Source of the DNA: Candidatus Rokuibacteriota bacterium
GTDB taxonomy: Bacteria > Methylomirabilota > Methylomirabilia > Rokubacteriales > CSP1-6
Direction: 5' to 3'
DNA length: 39,005 nucleotides
Assembly: GCA_016184365.1 (NCBI GenBank)
Contig: JACPCW010000125.1
Coordinates: 1 to 39,005 of the forward strand
The notes under the pieces are model-generated. The model saw nothing but the letters and a program-made list of their open reading frames with translations. It did no database searches and had not been told where the DNA came from. This document shows, in pieces, positions 22,865 to 30,289 of this stretch. Numbering within the stretch: position 1 is the first letter of the stretch; every line of letters begins with the position of its first letter. The translations under genes and the position numbers were made by a program.

Positions 22865-23620
22865 TCAGGACCCGGCGGCGCCCGCGTAATCGAGGGAGAT
22901 CGCCCTGGCGGCGGCGCACACCGCCACCTGGACGGCGCGCTGCTGACCTCGCATCCGGAACGTTGGTCCCGCGACGGTGAGCATCGCGACGAGCGCGCCG
23001 GACGGGCCGACGATCGGAGCCGCGATGCCCGTGAGCCCGACGACGGACTCGTCACGCGCGTCCGCCCAGCCGCGCTGCCTCGCGCGCGCGAGCTGGCGCG
23101 CGAGCTCGGCGGCGTCCGTGATCGTGCTCCGCGTCTGCCGGACGAGACCGCGCTCCACGTACCGCTCGACGAGCCCGACCGGCGACATCGCGAGCGCGAT
23201 CTTGCCGGCCGACGTGCAGTGCAGCGGCCGGCGGCCACCGACCGGTGCGGCATAGCGGATGGGCTGCGCGCTCTCGACCCGCTCGATGTAGACGACCTCG
23301 TCCCCCTCGAGGACGCTGAGGAAGGCGCCCTCGCCGGTGTCGCGCGCGAGGCGCTCGAGATGCGGCCGCGCCACCCGACGCAGATCGGGACCGTGCGGCG
23401 CGTGGGTGGCGAACTGTCCGAGCCGCGGCCCGAGCTGATACGCCTTGGTCGCGTCGTCGAAGCTCAGCAGCCGGCGCGTGGCGAGCGTGCGGGCGATGTT
23501 CAGCGTCGTGCTCTTCGGCGCGTCGATCGCCTCGCTGAGCTCGCGCAGCTGCGCGGGCCGGTCGCTGCCCGCCAGGTATTCGAGAATCGCGACGGCCCGG
23601 TCGACCGACCGGACGTTCAT
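22865..23620 (-). CDS. IclR-family transcriptional regulator (tct/beta-oxidation operon)
   Basis: A 251-residue regulator. The N-terminal winged helix-turn-helix is VRSVDRAVAILEYLAGSD, then QLRELSEAIDAPKSTTLNI. The C-terminal effector domain begins with YQLGPRLGQFA and contains FLSVLEGDEVVYIERVES, PLHCTSAGKIALA, RGWADARDESVVGLTGIAAP and ALVAMLTVAGP. The ATG at 23620 gives MNVRSVDRAV, which matches the start of the second IclR protein in this window (VNVRAVERAI). It lies inside the operon, 44 bases after the enoyl-CoA hydratase and 23 before the first acyl-CoA dehydrogenase. It probably senses the imported acid or its CoA ester and controls this operon. Confidence 0.9.
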   Translation of the reverse strand: MNVRSVDRAVAILEYLAGSDRPAQLRELSEAIDAPKSTTLNIARTLATRRLLSFDDATKAYQLGPRLGQFATHAPHGPDLRRVARPHLERLARDTGEGAFLSVLEGDEVVYIERVESAQPIRYAAPVGGRRPLHCTSAGKIALAMSPVGLVERYVERGLVRQTRSTITDAAELARQLARARQRGWADARDESVVGLTGIAAPIVGPSGALVAMLTVAGPTFRMRGQQRAVQVAVCAAARAISLDYAGAAGS

Positions 23621-23664
23621 GCCGTGTGGACGAACGGCGCGGACGACTCCACCGTCGGAATCGC

Positions 23665-24438
23665 TCAGCGTCCCGTGAAGACCGGCTTGCGCTTCTCGAT
23701 GAACGCGCGCTGCGCCTCGCGCGCGTCTTCGGTCTTGGACAGCTTGACGGTGATGTTCTGCTCGTACCGGTACGCGTCGCGCAGGGTGCGGTCCTCCACG
23801 GCGTTCGCCGTGTCCTTGGCGTAGTGGATGGCGAGCGGGCTCTTCGCCGCGATCTCCCGCGCGATCGCCATCGCCTCGTCCATCAGCTGCTCGCGCGGCA
23901 CGCACGCCTCGATGACGCCGAGCCGGTAGAGCTCCTGGGCGGTGACGCGGCACCCGGTGAAGAACATCCGTCGCGCCTTCGACTTCGGGAAGAACTCCTG
24001 GAGCATGCGCGCGCCGCCGGACAGACCCACGTCGATCTCCGGCATGCTCACGTACGCGTTGTCCGACGCGAGCAGGATGTCGCAGAACACCATCAGCGCG
24101 AGCCCGGCGCCGAGCGCCGGCCCGTTCACCGCGCCGATCACCGGCTTCGGGCACTCCTTGATCGAGTAGAAGCACTCGCGGGCGACGCGGTTGTGCCGGG
24201 AGTAGTCGCCCGGCTCCTTCACGAGCCCGGGGCGTTCCTTCACGTCGGCGCCGGCCGAGAACATGTTGCCGGTGCCGGTGAAGATGGCGACGCGGACGTC
24301 GTCGCGGTCGCCGATCGAGTCGAAGACCCACGTCAGCTCGTGCCGCATCGCGGCGTTCTGCGCGTTGACGGGCGGACGGTTCATCGTGACCGTGGCGACG
24401 TAGTCCGAGACGGTCAGCGCGACGTGCTCGAGGTCCAT
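23665..24438 (-). CDS. Enoyl-CoA hydratase/isomerase (crotonase family)
   Basis: A 257-residue crotonase. The oxyanion-hole segments are FSAGADVKERP and VNGPALGAGLALMVFCD. A catalytic glutamate is present in SMPEIDVGLSGGA, at the position of the second catalytic Glu. A substrate-binding segment VTMNRPPVNAQN and the C-terminal AFIEKRKPVFTGR tail are typical. The start at 24438 (MDLEHVALTV) follows a GGAGTG and is two bases after the TctC stop, so translation is coupled. It would hydrate or isomerise the enoyl-CoA made by the downstream acyl-CoA dehydrogenases. Ring cleavage or decarboxylation activity cannot be excluded for this superfamily. Confidence 0.92.
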   Translation of the reverse strand: MDLEHVALTVSDYVATVTMNRPPVNAQNAAMRHELTWVFDSIGDRDDVRVAIFTGTGNMFSAGADVKERPGLVKEPGDYSRHNRVARECFYSIKECPKPVIGAVNGPALGAGLALMVFCDILLASDNAYVSMPEIDVGLSGGARMLQEFFPKSKARRMFFTGCRVTAQELYRLGVIEACVPREQLMDEAMAIAREIAAKSPLAIHYAKDTANAVEDRTLRDAYRYEQNITVKLSKTEDAREAQRAFIEKRKPVFTGR

Positions 24439-24440
24439 GG

Positions 24441-25421
24441 TCACTCCGGCCTGGCGCCCGAGACTTCGATGACGCGCTTCCACTTCAGGGACTCGCGCTT
24501 GATCCGCGCGTCGAGGTCCTCCGGCGTGCCGCCGATGCTCGTCACGCCGAGCGAGAGGAAGCGGTCCCGCACCTCGGGGATCTTCAGCACGGCGTTGAGC
24601 TCCCGGTTCAGCCGCTCGATGACCGGCCGTGGCGTGCCCGCACGGGCCGAGACGTAGTTGAACGCCGCGGCGTCGAAGCCCGGCAGCGTGTCCGCGATCG
24701 GCGGCAGGTCGGGCAGCACCGGGCTCCGCTCGGGCGTCGTCACGGCGATGGCGCGCAGCGCGCCCGCCTTGATGTGGGGCAGCATCACGTTCAGGCTCTC
24801 GAACGCCAGCTGCACGTTGCCCGTGAGCAGGTCCTGCAGCGAGGCGCCCGTGCCCTTGTACGCGATGTGCGTCATCCGGGTCGCCGTCATCTGCTTGAAC
24901 AGCTCGCCCGAGAGATGGCTCGACGAGCCGATGCCGGAGCTCGAGAAGTTGAGCGTGCCGGGCTTGGCTCGAGCGAGCTCGATGAGATCCTTCACGCTCT
25001 TCACCGGCACGCTCGGATGCACCACGAGCACGTTCGGCACGACGACCAGCGGCAGGATGGGCGCGAAGTCGCTCACCGGGTCGTACGGCAGCTTCTTCAT
25101 CAGATACGGGTTGGTGAGCTGCACGCCCGGGGTGACGTAGAGCAGCGTGTACCCGTCCGGCGCCGCCTTCGCGACCACGTTCGCGCCGATCGTCGCGCCG
25201 GCGCCCGGCCGGTTGTCGATCACGACCGGCTGGCCGAGCAGCTTCCCGAGATGCGGGCTGATGATGCGGGCGATGATGTCGGAGCCGCCGCCCGGCGCGA
25301 ACGGCACGATCAGCTGGATGGGCCGGCTCGGATACTCCTGCGCGATCGCCAGGCCCGTGTCGGCGCCGATGAGTCCGAGCACCACCGCCAGCAGCACACC
25401 GAAACGACTCGCTCTCGTCAT
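24441..25421 (-). CDS. tctC: Tripartite tricarboxylate transporter substrate-binding protein (TctC/Bug family)
   Basis: A 326-residue periplasmic binding protein. The start at 25421 (MTRASRFGVLLAVVLGLIG) is preferred to the GTG seven codons upstream because AAGGA lies eight bases before it. A signal peptide ends near TGLAIAQ-EYP. The mature protein has Bug-family hallmarks: YPSRPIQLIVPFAPGGGSDI, VIDNRPGAGATIGANVVAKA, APDGYTLLYV, LNFSSSGIGSSSHLSGELFK, HIAYKGTGASLQDLL and PVLPDLPPIADTLPGF. It presents a carboxylate to the TctAB membrane pair encoded just upstream. The 144-base gap to tctA contains a palindrome (25460-25475), so tctC may also be transcribed from its own promoter. Confidence 0.93.
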   Translation of the reverse strand: MTRASRFGVLLAVVLGLIGADTGLAIAQEYPSRPIQLIVPFAPGGGSDIIARIISPHLGKLLGQPVVIDNRPGAGATIGANVVAKAAPDGYTLLYVTPGVQLTNPYLMKKLPYDPVSDFAPILPLVVVPNVLVVHPSVPVKSVKDLIELARAKPGTLNFSSSGIGSSSHLSGELFKQMTATRMTHIAYKGTGASLQDLLTGNVQLAFESLNVMLPHIKAGALRAIAVTTPERSPVLPDLPPIADTLPGFDAAAFNYVSARAGTPRPVIERLNRELNAVLKIPEVRDRFLSLGVTSIGGTPEDLDARIKRESLKWKRVIEVSGARPE

Positions 25422-25459
25422 GGTCGCCGTCCTTTTCTTCACGATCGTCGGGACCGGTC

Positions 25460-25475
25460 GTTCACATGCGTGAAC
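25460..25475. promoter_or_regulatory. Palindrome in the tctA-tctC gap, candidate regulator operator
   Basis: GTTCAC (25460-25465) and GTGAAC (25470-25475) form a perfect inverted repeat with a 4-base centre (ATGC), about 40 bases upstream of the tctC start. Size and position fit a dimeric regulator such as the IclR protein encoded in the same operon. This is inferred from symmetry and location only. Confidence 0.35.
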
Positions 25476-25565
25476 CGCATGGACAGCTATGTAAACGCAG
25501 CCGGGCCGCGACGGACATGGTGCGCCCGCATCAATCTCGTGGGGCGCCTGCGACGGGACGGCGGG

Positions 25566-27071
25566 CTAGAGGTCTTCCGCGAACGCGGCCTGGCGCTTCT
25601 TCCGGATCGCGGGGCTCAGCACCACGATCAGCGCCAGCGCGGCCATCACGAGGATCGTCGCGCTGATCGGCCGCACCAGCAGCACCATCGGGTCGCCGCG
25701 CGAGAGCAGCAGCGCGCGGCGCAGGTACTCCTCCATCATCGGGCCGAGGATGAAGCCGAGCAGCATCGGCGCCGGCTCGCACTCGAGCTTCGCGAAGACG
25801 TAGCCGAGCACGCCGAACAGCGCCATCAGGTACACGTCGAACTCGGTGTTGTTCACGCTGTACACGCCGATCGCGCAGAACACCAGGATCGCGGGATAGA
25901 GCAGGTGATACGGCACGGCGCACAGGCGCACCCACAGACCGATCAGCGGCAGGTTCAGGACGACGAGGAACAGGTTGCCGATCCACATCGAGACGATGAG
26001 GCCCCAGAAGAGACGGGGTTGCTCCACCATCACCGAGGGGCCGGGCTGGATACCCTGGATGATCATGGCGCCGATCATCAGGGCCATGACGGGATTCGAC
26101 GGGATGCCGAGCGTGAGCATGGGGATGAACGACGTCTGCGCGCCGGCGTTGTTCGCCGACTCGGGACCCGCGACGCCCTCGATCGCGCCCTTGCCGAACT
26201 CGCTGCCGTGCCGGGAGACCTTCTTCTCCAGCGAGTACGACGCGAAGGAGGCGAGCATCGCGCCGCCGCCGGGCAGGATCCCGAGGGCCGAGCCGAGCAG
26301 GGTGCCGCGCACGATCGGCGCGACCATGCGCTTCACGTCCGCCCTCGTCGGCATCAGGTTCGTGACCTTCCGGACCAGCAGCGTCACGCCGCCCTCGCGC
26401 TCGAGGTTCCGCACGATCTCGCCGAGCCCGAACATGCCCATGGCCACGACGACGAAGCCGATGCCGTCGGCGATCTGCGGGATGCCGAACGTGTAGCGCT
26501 CCGTCCCGGACTGGACGTCCGTGCCGACCAGGCCGAGCAGCAGCCCGAGCACGATCATGCCGATCGCCTTCAGCAGCGAGCCGGAGGCCAGCACGACCGA
26601 GGCGACCAGGCCGAGCACCATCAGCGAGAAATACTCGGCCGGGCCGAACTTGAGCGCGATGTTCGCGAGCGGCGGCGCGGCGACCGCGAGGACGATCGTG
26701 GCGAAGGTGCCGGCGACGAACGAGCCGATGGCGGCGGTCGCCAGGGCGACGCCGGCGCGACCCTGCCGCGCCATCTGATACCCGTCGAGCGCGGTGACGA
26801 CGGACGACGTCTCGCCCGGGAGGTTGACCAGGATCGCCGTCGTCGAGCCGCCGTACTGCGCGCCGTAGTAGATCCCGGCGAGCATGATGAGCGCCGACAC
26901 CGGCGGGAGCGCGAAGGTCGCGGGCAGCAGCATCGCGATCGTCGCGACCGGTCCGAGCCCCGGCAGCACGCCGACGAGCGTGCCGACGAAGACGCCGGCC
27001 AGACAGTAGAAGAGGTTCAGCGGCGTCAGCGCCGCCTCGATGCCGACGAGGAGGTTGGCGAGGAGGTCCAT
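25566..27071 (-). CDS. tctA: Tripartite tricarboxylate transporter large membrane subunit TctA
   Basis: A 501-residue polytopic membrane protein with about a dozen hydrophobic spans. TctA family motifs are plain: GVLPGLGPVATIAMLLPATF, AGIYYGAQYGGSTTAILVNLPGE and ALDGYQMARQGRAGVAL, then GILPGGGAMLASFASYSLEKK, GVAGPESANNAGAQTSFIPML and TLGIPSNPVMALMIGAM. It forms the Na+- or H+-coupled transport channel with TctB and receives substrate from TctC. It begins four bases after tctB and is the second gene of the minus-strand operon. Length is normal for the family. Confidence 0.95.
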   Translation of the reverse strand: MDLLANLLVGIEAALTPLNLFYCLAGVFVGTLVGVLPGLGPVATIAMLLPATFALPPVSALIMLAGIYYGAQYGGSTTAILVNLPGETSSVVTALDGYQMARQGRAGVALATAAIGSFVAGTFATIVLAVAAPPLANIALKFGPAEYFSLMVLGLVASVVLASGSLLKAIGMIVLGLLLGLVGTDVQSGTERYTFGIPQIADGIGFVVVAMGMFGLGEIVRNLEREGGVTLLVRKVTNLMPTRADVKRMVAPIVRGTLLGSALGILPGGGAMLASFASYSLEKKVSRHGSEFGKGAIEGVAGPESANNAGAQTSFIPMLTLGIPSNPVMALMIGAMIIQGIQPGPSVMVEQPRLFWGLIVSMWIGNLFLVVLNLPLIGLWVRLCAVPYHLLYPAILVFCAIGVYSVNNTEFDVYLMALFGVLGYVFAKLECEPAPMLLGFILGPMMEEYLRRALLLSRGDPMVLLVRPISATILVMAALALIVVLSPAIRKKRQAAFAEDL

Positions 27072-27075
27072 TCTC

Positions 27076-27528
27076 CTACCCGCCGAGCCAGGCGCCGAGC
27101 ACGGTCATCGTCAACCCGAGCGTCTTCACGAACACGAGGATGCTGAACACGGTGAGGCCGATGGCGAGCGCGATCGTCGGCGCCCACCGGAAGCTGCGGC
27201 TCGCCCACGCGCTCAGCATCACGAGGGTGACGAGCGCGACGGCGAGCCCGCCGCCGCGCACGACGACGCCGAAGAGGATGGTGGCGATGGTGACGTAGGC
27301 CAGCGGCTTCCAGGCGAAGCCGGCGATCCGCTCGCCGGGCGTCACGAACGAGCGGATGACGACCGCGACGCCGATGAGCGCGAGGAGCGCGCCGAGGATC
27401 GTCGGAAAGTACGCGGGCCCCATGCGCAGCGCGGAGCCCATCGGATAGTCACGCGCGACGACGGCCGCGGCGAGGCCGGCGGCCATGAAGATCAGGCCCG
27501 ACCAGAAATCTTTCGGATGTCGGATCAT
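27076..27528 (-). CDS. tctB: Tripartite tricarboxylate transporter small membrane subunit TctB
   Basis: A 150-residue protein with four predicted membrane helices (FWSGLIFMAAGLAAAVVA, YFPTILGALLALIGVAVVI, an LAYVTIATILFGVVV...GGLAVALVTLVML stretch, and IALAIGLTVFSILVFV). The YPMGSALRMGPAYFP segment between the first two helices is characteristic of TctB. It is the first gene of the minus-strand operon, and its start at 27528 faces the divergent IclR-AOR operon across 166 bases. No role beyond assembling with TctA is known for this family. Confidence 0.92.
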   Translation of the reverse strand: MIRHPKDFWSGLIFMAAGLAAAVVARDYPMGSALRMGPAYFPTILGALLALIGVAVVIRSFVTPGERIAGFAWKPLAYVTIATILFGVVVRGGGLAVALVTLVMLSAWASRSFRWAPTIALAIGLTVFSILVFVKTLGLTMTVLGAWLGG

Positions 27529-27694
27529 CCCGTCGCGAGCATTACAGGCGCGACGCCGAGCGGGTCAAGCGCGGAAGCCCGCGGCCGCCCGGTTCCTAGC
27601 GCACTCGACTCAATAAATCCGCCTGTTCGCATGATTCTGTCAGCCCCCGTCGCCAACTACCGTGGGCCCACCCCATGAGACCGAGTCTCGCAGA
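27529..27694. promoter_or_regulatory. Divergent promoter region between the tct operon and the IclR-AOR operon
   Basis: These 166 bases separate the starts of tctB (minus) and the IclR gene (plus), so both operons must be started from here or nearby. A locally AT-richer segment (CTCAATAAATCC, 27608-27619) and a 13-base palindrome GAGAC-CGA-GTCTC (27677-27689) just before the IclR GTG are visible. The palindrome could be an autoregulatory operator. No confident -35/-10 pair can be assigned. Confidence 0.45.
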
Positions 27695-28438
27695 GTGAAC
27701 GTCCGGGCGGTCGAGCGCGCCATCGACATCCTCGTCGCGGTCGGTGAACGCGACATGCGGCTCATCGATCTCTCGGCGCGGGTGGGGCTGCACAAGGCGA
27801 GCGTGGCCAGGCTGGCGGAGACGCTCGTCACCTCGGGGATGCTGGCGCGGGATGAACACCTCAACTACTCGCTGGGGCCGCAAATGATCCTGCTCGCGGG
27901 GCAGCTGCTGTCTCGCTACCGGCGCGCGGCGGATCTCCTGCGCGAGCCGCTCCAGCGCCTCTGGAACGCCACGCGGGAGACCGTGACCGTTCACGTGCGT
28001 GTGGATCTCGAATGTCTCTGCGTCGCCGAGCTTCCGACACCGCAGCCGATCGGATATCGCGCGGGACCGGGGACGCGGGCACCGCTGCACGCGGGAGCGA
28101 CGAGCAAAGTCCTGCTCGCCTTTCTGCCCGATGCCGAACGGAACGACATCCTCGCGCGCCTCACCCTCGTCCCGATCACCAGCCGAACGGTGACGAGCGT
28201 CGAGGTGCTGCGCGCACAGCTCGACGAGATCCGCCGCCAGGGGTTCGCGGTCAGCACCAGCGAGTACATCGTGGGCGGGTCCGCGGCGAGCGTGCCGGTC
28301 TTCGATCTGACCGGCGTGGCGGGCGCGGTGAGCATCCATGGGCCGGAGTCACGATTGACCGAACCGACGCTGAACGAGTACGGCGCGCTGCTCATGCGCG
28401 AGATCCGCCCGCTCGGTGTCGTCGTTTCAGACGGCTGA
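27695..28438 (+). CDS. IclR-family transcriptional regulator (AOR/TRAP operon)
   Basis: A 247-residue regulator. The GTG at 27695 is chosen because it gives VNVRAVERAIDILVAVG, matching the other IclR protein in the window, while the GTG at 27662 adds eleven unrelated residues. The helix-turn-helix is LIDLSARVGLHKASVARLAETL. The effector domain shows YSLGPQMILLAGQLL, TVTVHVRVDLECLCVAEL, PLHAGATSKVLLAFLP, RRQGFAVSTSEYIVGG and AASVPVFDLTGVAGAVSIHGP. It is the first gene of the plus-strand operon, 37 bases before the first AOR. It probably regulates itself and the downstream genes in response to the transported substrate. Confidence 0.9.
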   Translation: MNVRAVERAIDILVAVGERDMRLIDLSARVGLHKASVARLAETLVTSGMLARDEHLNYSLGPQMILLAGQLLSRYRRAADLLREPLQRLWNATRETVTVHVRVDLECLCVAELPTPQPIGYRAGPGTRAPLHAGATSKVLLAFLPDAERNDILARLTLVPITSRTVTSVEVLRAQLDEIRRQGFAVSTSEYIVGGSAASVPVFDLTGVAGAVSIHGPESRLTEPTLNEYGALLMREIRPLGVVVSDG

Positions 28439-28475
28439 CCGTTCGGGCGCGAAAGATCAGGAGGAATCAGGAGCG

Positions 28476-30284
28476 ATGGGCCTCGAAGGGAAACTGCTCG
28501 AAGTAGATTTGACCACTGGCCGGGTTCGCGCCGTTCCGTTGCCCCCCGACGACGTGCAGCGCGCCTGGATCGGCGGTCTCGGACTCGGGCTCTGGCTCCT
28601 GTCGCGGGAGATCACCCCCGCGATGAAGACGACGGATCCCGAAGCGCCGTGTCTCCTCATGACGGGGCCCCTCACGGGCACCCTGGCGCCGAACTCCTCG
28701 AACTGGACGATCGTCAACCTGCGCTACAAGCCCGACTACGTCGTCGGCGTCAGCCAGGCTCACGGGTTCTTCGGTGCACGGCTCCGGCACGCCGGGTGGG
28801 ACGGCATCGTCATCCGCGGAGCGTCCGAGACGCCCGTCTATCTCTGGATCGACGACGATCGCGTGGAGCTGCGGGACGCGAGCCGCTACTGGGGCGAGGA
28901 CACGTACGAGACGCCCCGGCGCATGAAGCTGGACCTCGGCGACCCGCTGAACGTCAGCGTCGCGTGCATCGGCCAGGGCGGCGAGAACCTGCTCCTCGGC
29001 GCCACCGTGCGCAGCGACGGCACGTTCACCTGCGCGATGGGCGACGCCGGGATCTCGTGGGGATCGAAGAAGCTCAAGGCGATCGCCGTCCGGGGCAGCG
29101 GCCACGTGCCCATCGCGCACGTGGCGACGTTCGCGGGCGTGTGCAAGCAGTGGAACGACATCCTGTATTCGCAGGCGGTCACGCCTCCGTCGAGGAACGC
29201 GTTCTTCCGCTACCTCGCGGACTGGGGACCGTTCGGCGGCATCCCCGTGAAGAACTTCACGGAGCCCGAATCCGCCATGGCGTGGTGCAACTCGCTGAAG
29301 AGCGACTGGCCGAAGTGGAAGGTGCGCCCGGTCGGCTCCTGGCAGTGCGAGATGGCGTGTCACCACGAGACCACGGTGACGACGGGCCCGCTCGCCGGAA
29401 GCGTCGTCACGGGGTTCGGCTCGGAGGTCTTCGAAGAGGTCGGGCCCAACGTCGGCATCTTCGACGCCGGCACGAGCATGGCGGTGGCCGGCCTCGTCGA
29501 TGGTCTCGGGATTCACTCCGGCGAAGTCCCGCGCGCCATCGCGATGGTGATGGAGGCGTACAACACCGGGCGGCTGACCCGGCAGGACACGGACGGCATC
29601 GACCTCACCTGGGGCAACTACGAAGGCGTCATCGAGATGCTTCTCAAGGCCGGACGCCGCGAAGGCATCGGCGCCATCGTCGCGGACGGCATGGAGGAAA
29701 CCGGCCGGCGGCTCGGCCTCGCAGACCTCGCGGTCCACATGCGGGGCGTCGGCTTCCAGGGGCACGACTGGCGTTTCCATCCGGCGGCCGTCTTCGCGCG
29801 ACAGATCGTGTCCGGGATCGGCGCGGCGCCGCAGGACGCCACGGGTCTCTATCTCGCGTCGGGAGAGCCGATGTTCAAGGGCCAGTGCATGAAGCTCTGG
29901 GAGGACAGCATCGGCGTCTGCAAGTTCGCGATGGACCGGTTCCCCGGGACGCTCGAGTGCGCGGTCAGGTCGGTGGAAAGCGTCGTGGGCTGGAAGGACT
30001 TCAGCCGGGAGGAAGCGCTGAGCGTCGGGGAGCGGATCATCAATCTCCAGCGCCTGGTGTCCTTCCATCGGGGCTACGAGCCGGAGTCGGACTACTACAT
30101 CAGCGAACGCATGCTCTCCGTCCCGAGCGGTCCGGCGAAGGACAGGGCGGCGCCGCTCGGACCGCATCTCGCGCAGTGGCGCGCGGAGTACTACGAGGCC
30201 GCCGGCTGGAGTGTCGACGACGGCCGACCGCTGCCCGCGACGCTCGAGCGACTTGGATTGACGGACGTCAAGGTCGGGAGGTGA
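28476..30284 (+). CDS. Aldehyde ferredoxin oxidoreductase family protein 1
   Basis: A 602-residue tungsten/molybdenum bis-pterin oxidoreductase of the AOR family, which oxidises aldehydes to acids in the cytoplasm. The start has an AGGAGG-containing leader. The N-terminal domain has LEVDLTTGRV, GGLGLGLWLLS, LTGTLAPNSSNW, QAHGFFGARLRHAGWDGIVI and the paired KKLKAIAVRG. Fe-S ligands correspond to C291 and C295 in SWQCEMACHHE and C482 in DSIGVCKF. The usual first cysteine of the triad is Ser288. The first pterin-contact motif reads DGLGIHSGE, with His where Asp is usual. The second copy follows after five bases. Electron acceptor is not obvious; EtfAB are encoded downstream. Substrate is unknown. 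Confidence 0.9.
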   Translation: MGLEGKLLEVDLTTGRVRAVPLPPDDVQRAWIGGLGLGLWLLSREITPAMKTTDPEAPCLLMTGPLTGTLAPNSSNWTIVNLRYKPDYVVGVSQAHGFFGARLRHAGWDGIVIRGASETPVYLWIDDDRVELRDASRYWGEDTYETPRRMKLDLGDPLNVSVACIGQGGENLLLGATVRSDGTFTCAMGDAGISWGSKKLKAIAVRGSGHVPIAHVATFAGVCKQWNDILYSQAVTPPSRNAFFRYLADWGPFGGIPVKNFTEPESAMAWCNSLKSDWPKWKVRPVGSWQCEMACHHETTVTTGPLAGSVVTGFGSEVFEEVGPNVGIFDAGTSMAVAGLVDGLGIHSGEVPRAIAMVMEAYNTGRLTRQDTDGIDLTWGNYEGVIEMLLKAGRREGIGAIVADGMEETGRRLGLADLAVHMRGVGFQGHDWRFHPAAVFARQIVSGIGAAPQDATGLYLASGEPMFKGQCMKLWEDSIGVCKFAMDRFPGTLECAVRSVESVVGWKDFSREEALSVGERIINLQRLVSFHRGYEPESDYYISERMLSVPSGPAKDRAAPLGPHLAQWRAEYYEAAGWSVDDGRPLPATLERLGLTDVKVGR

Positions 30285-30289
30285 CCGCG

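Noticed and set aside
28649..30289. Frame that would extend AOR 2 upstream to an 1170-residue protein
   Set aside because: The extra part is an out-of-frame reading of AOR 1; AOR 2 has its own ribosome binding site and ATG at 30290.
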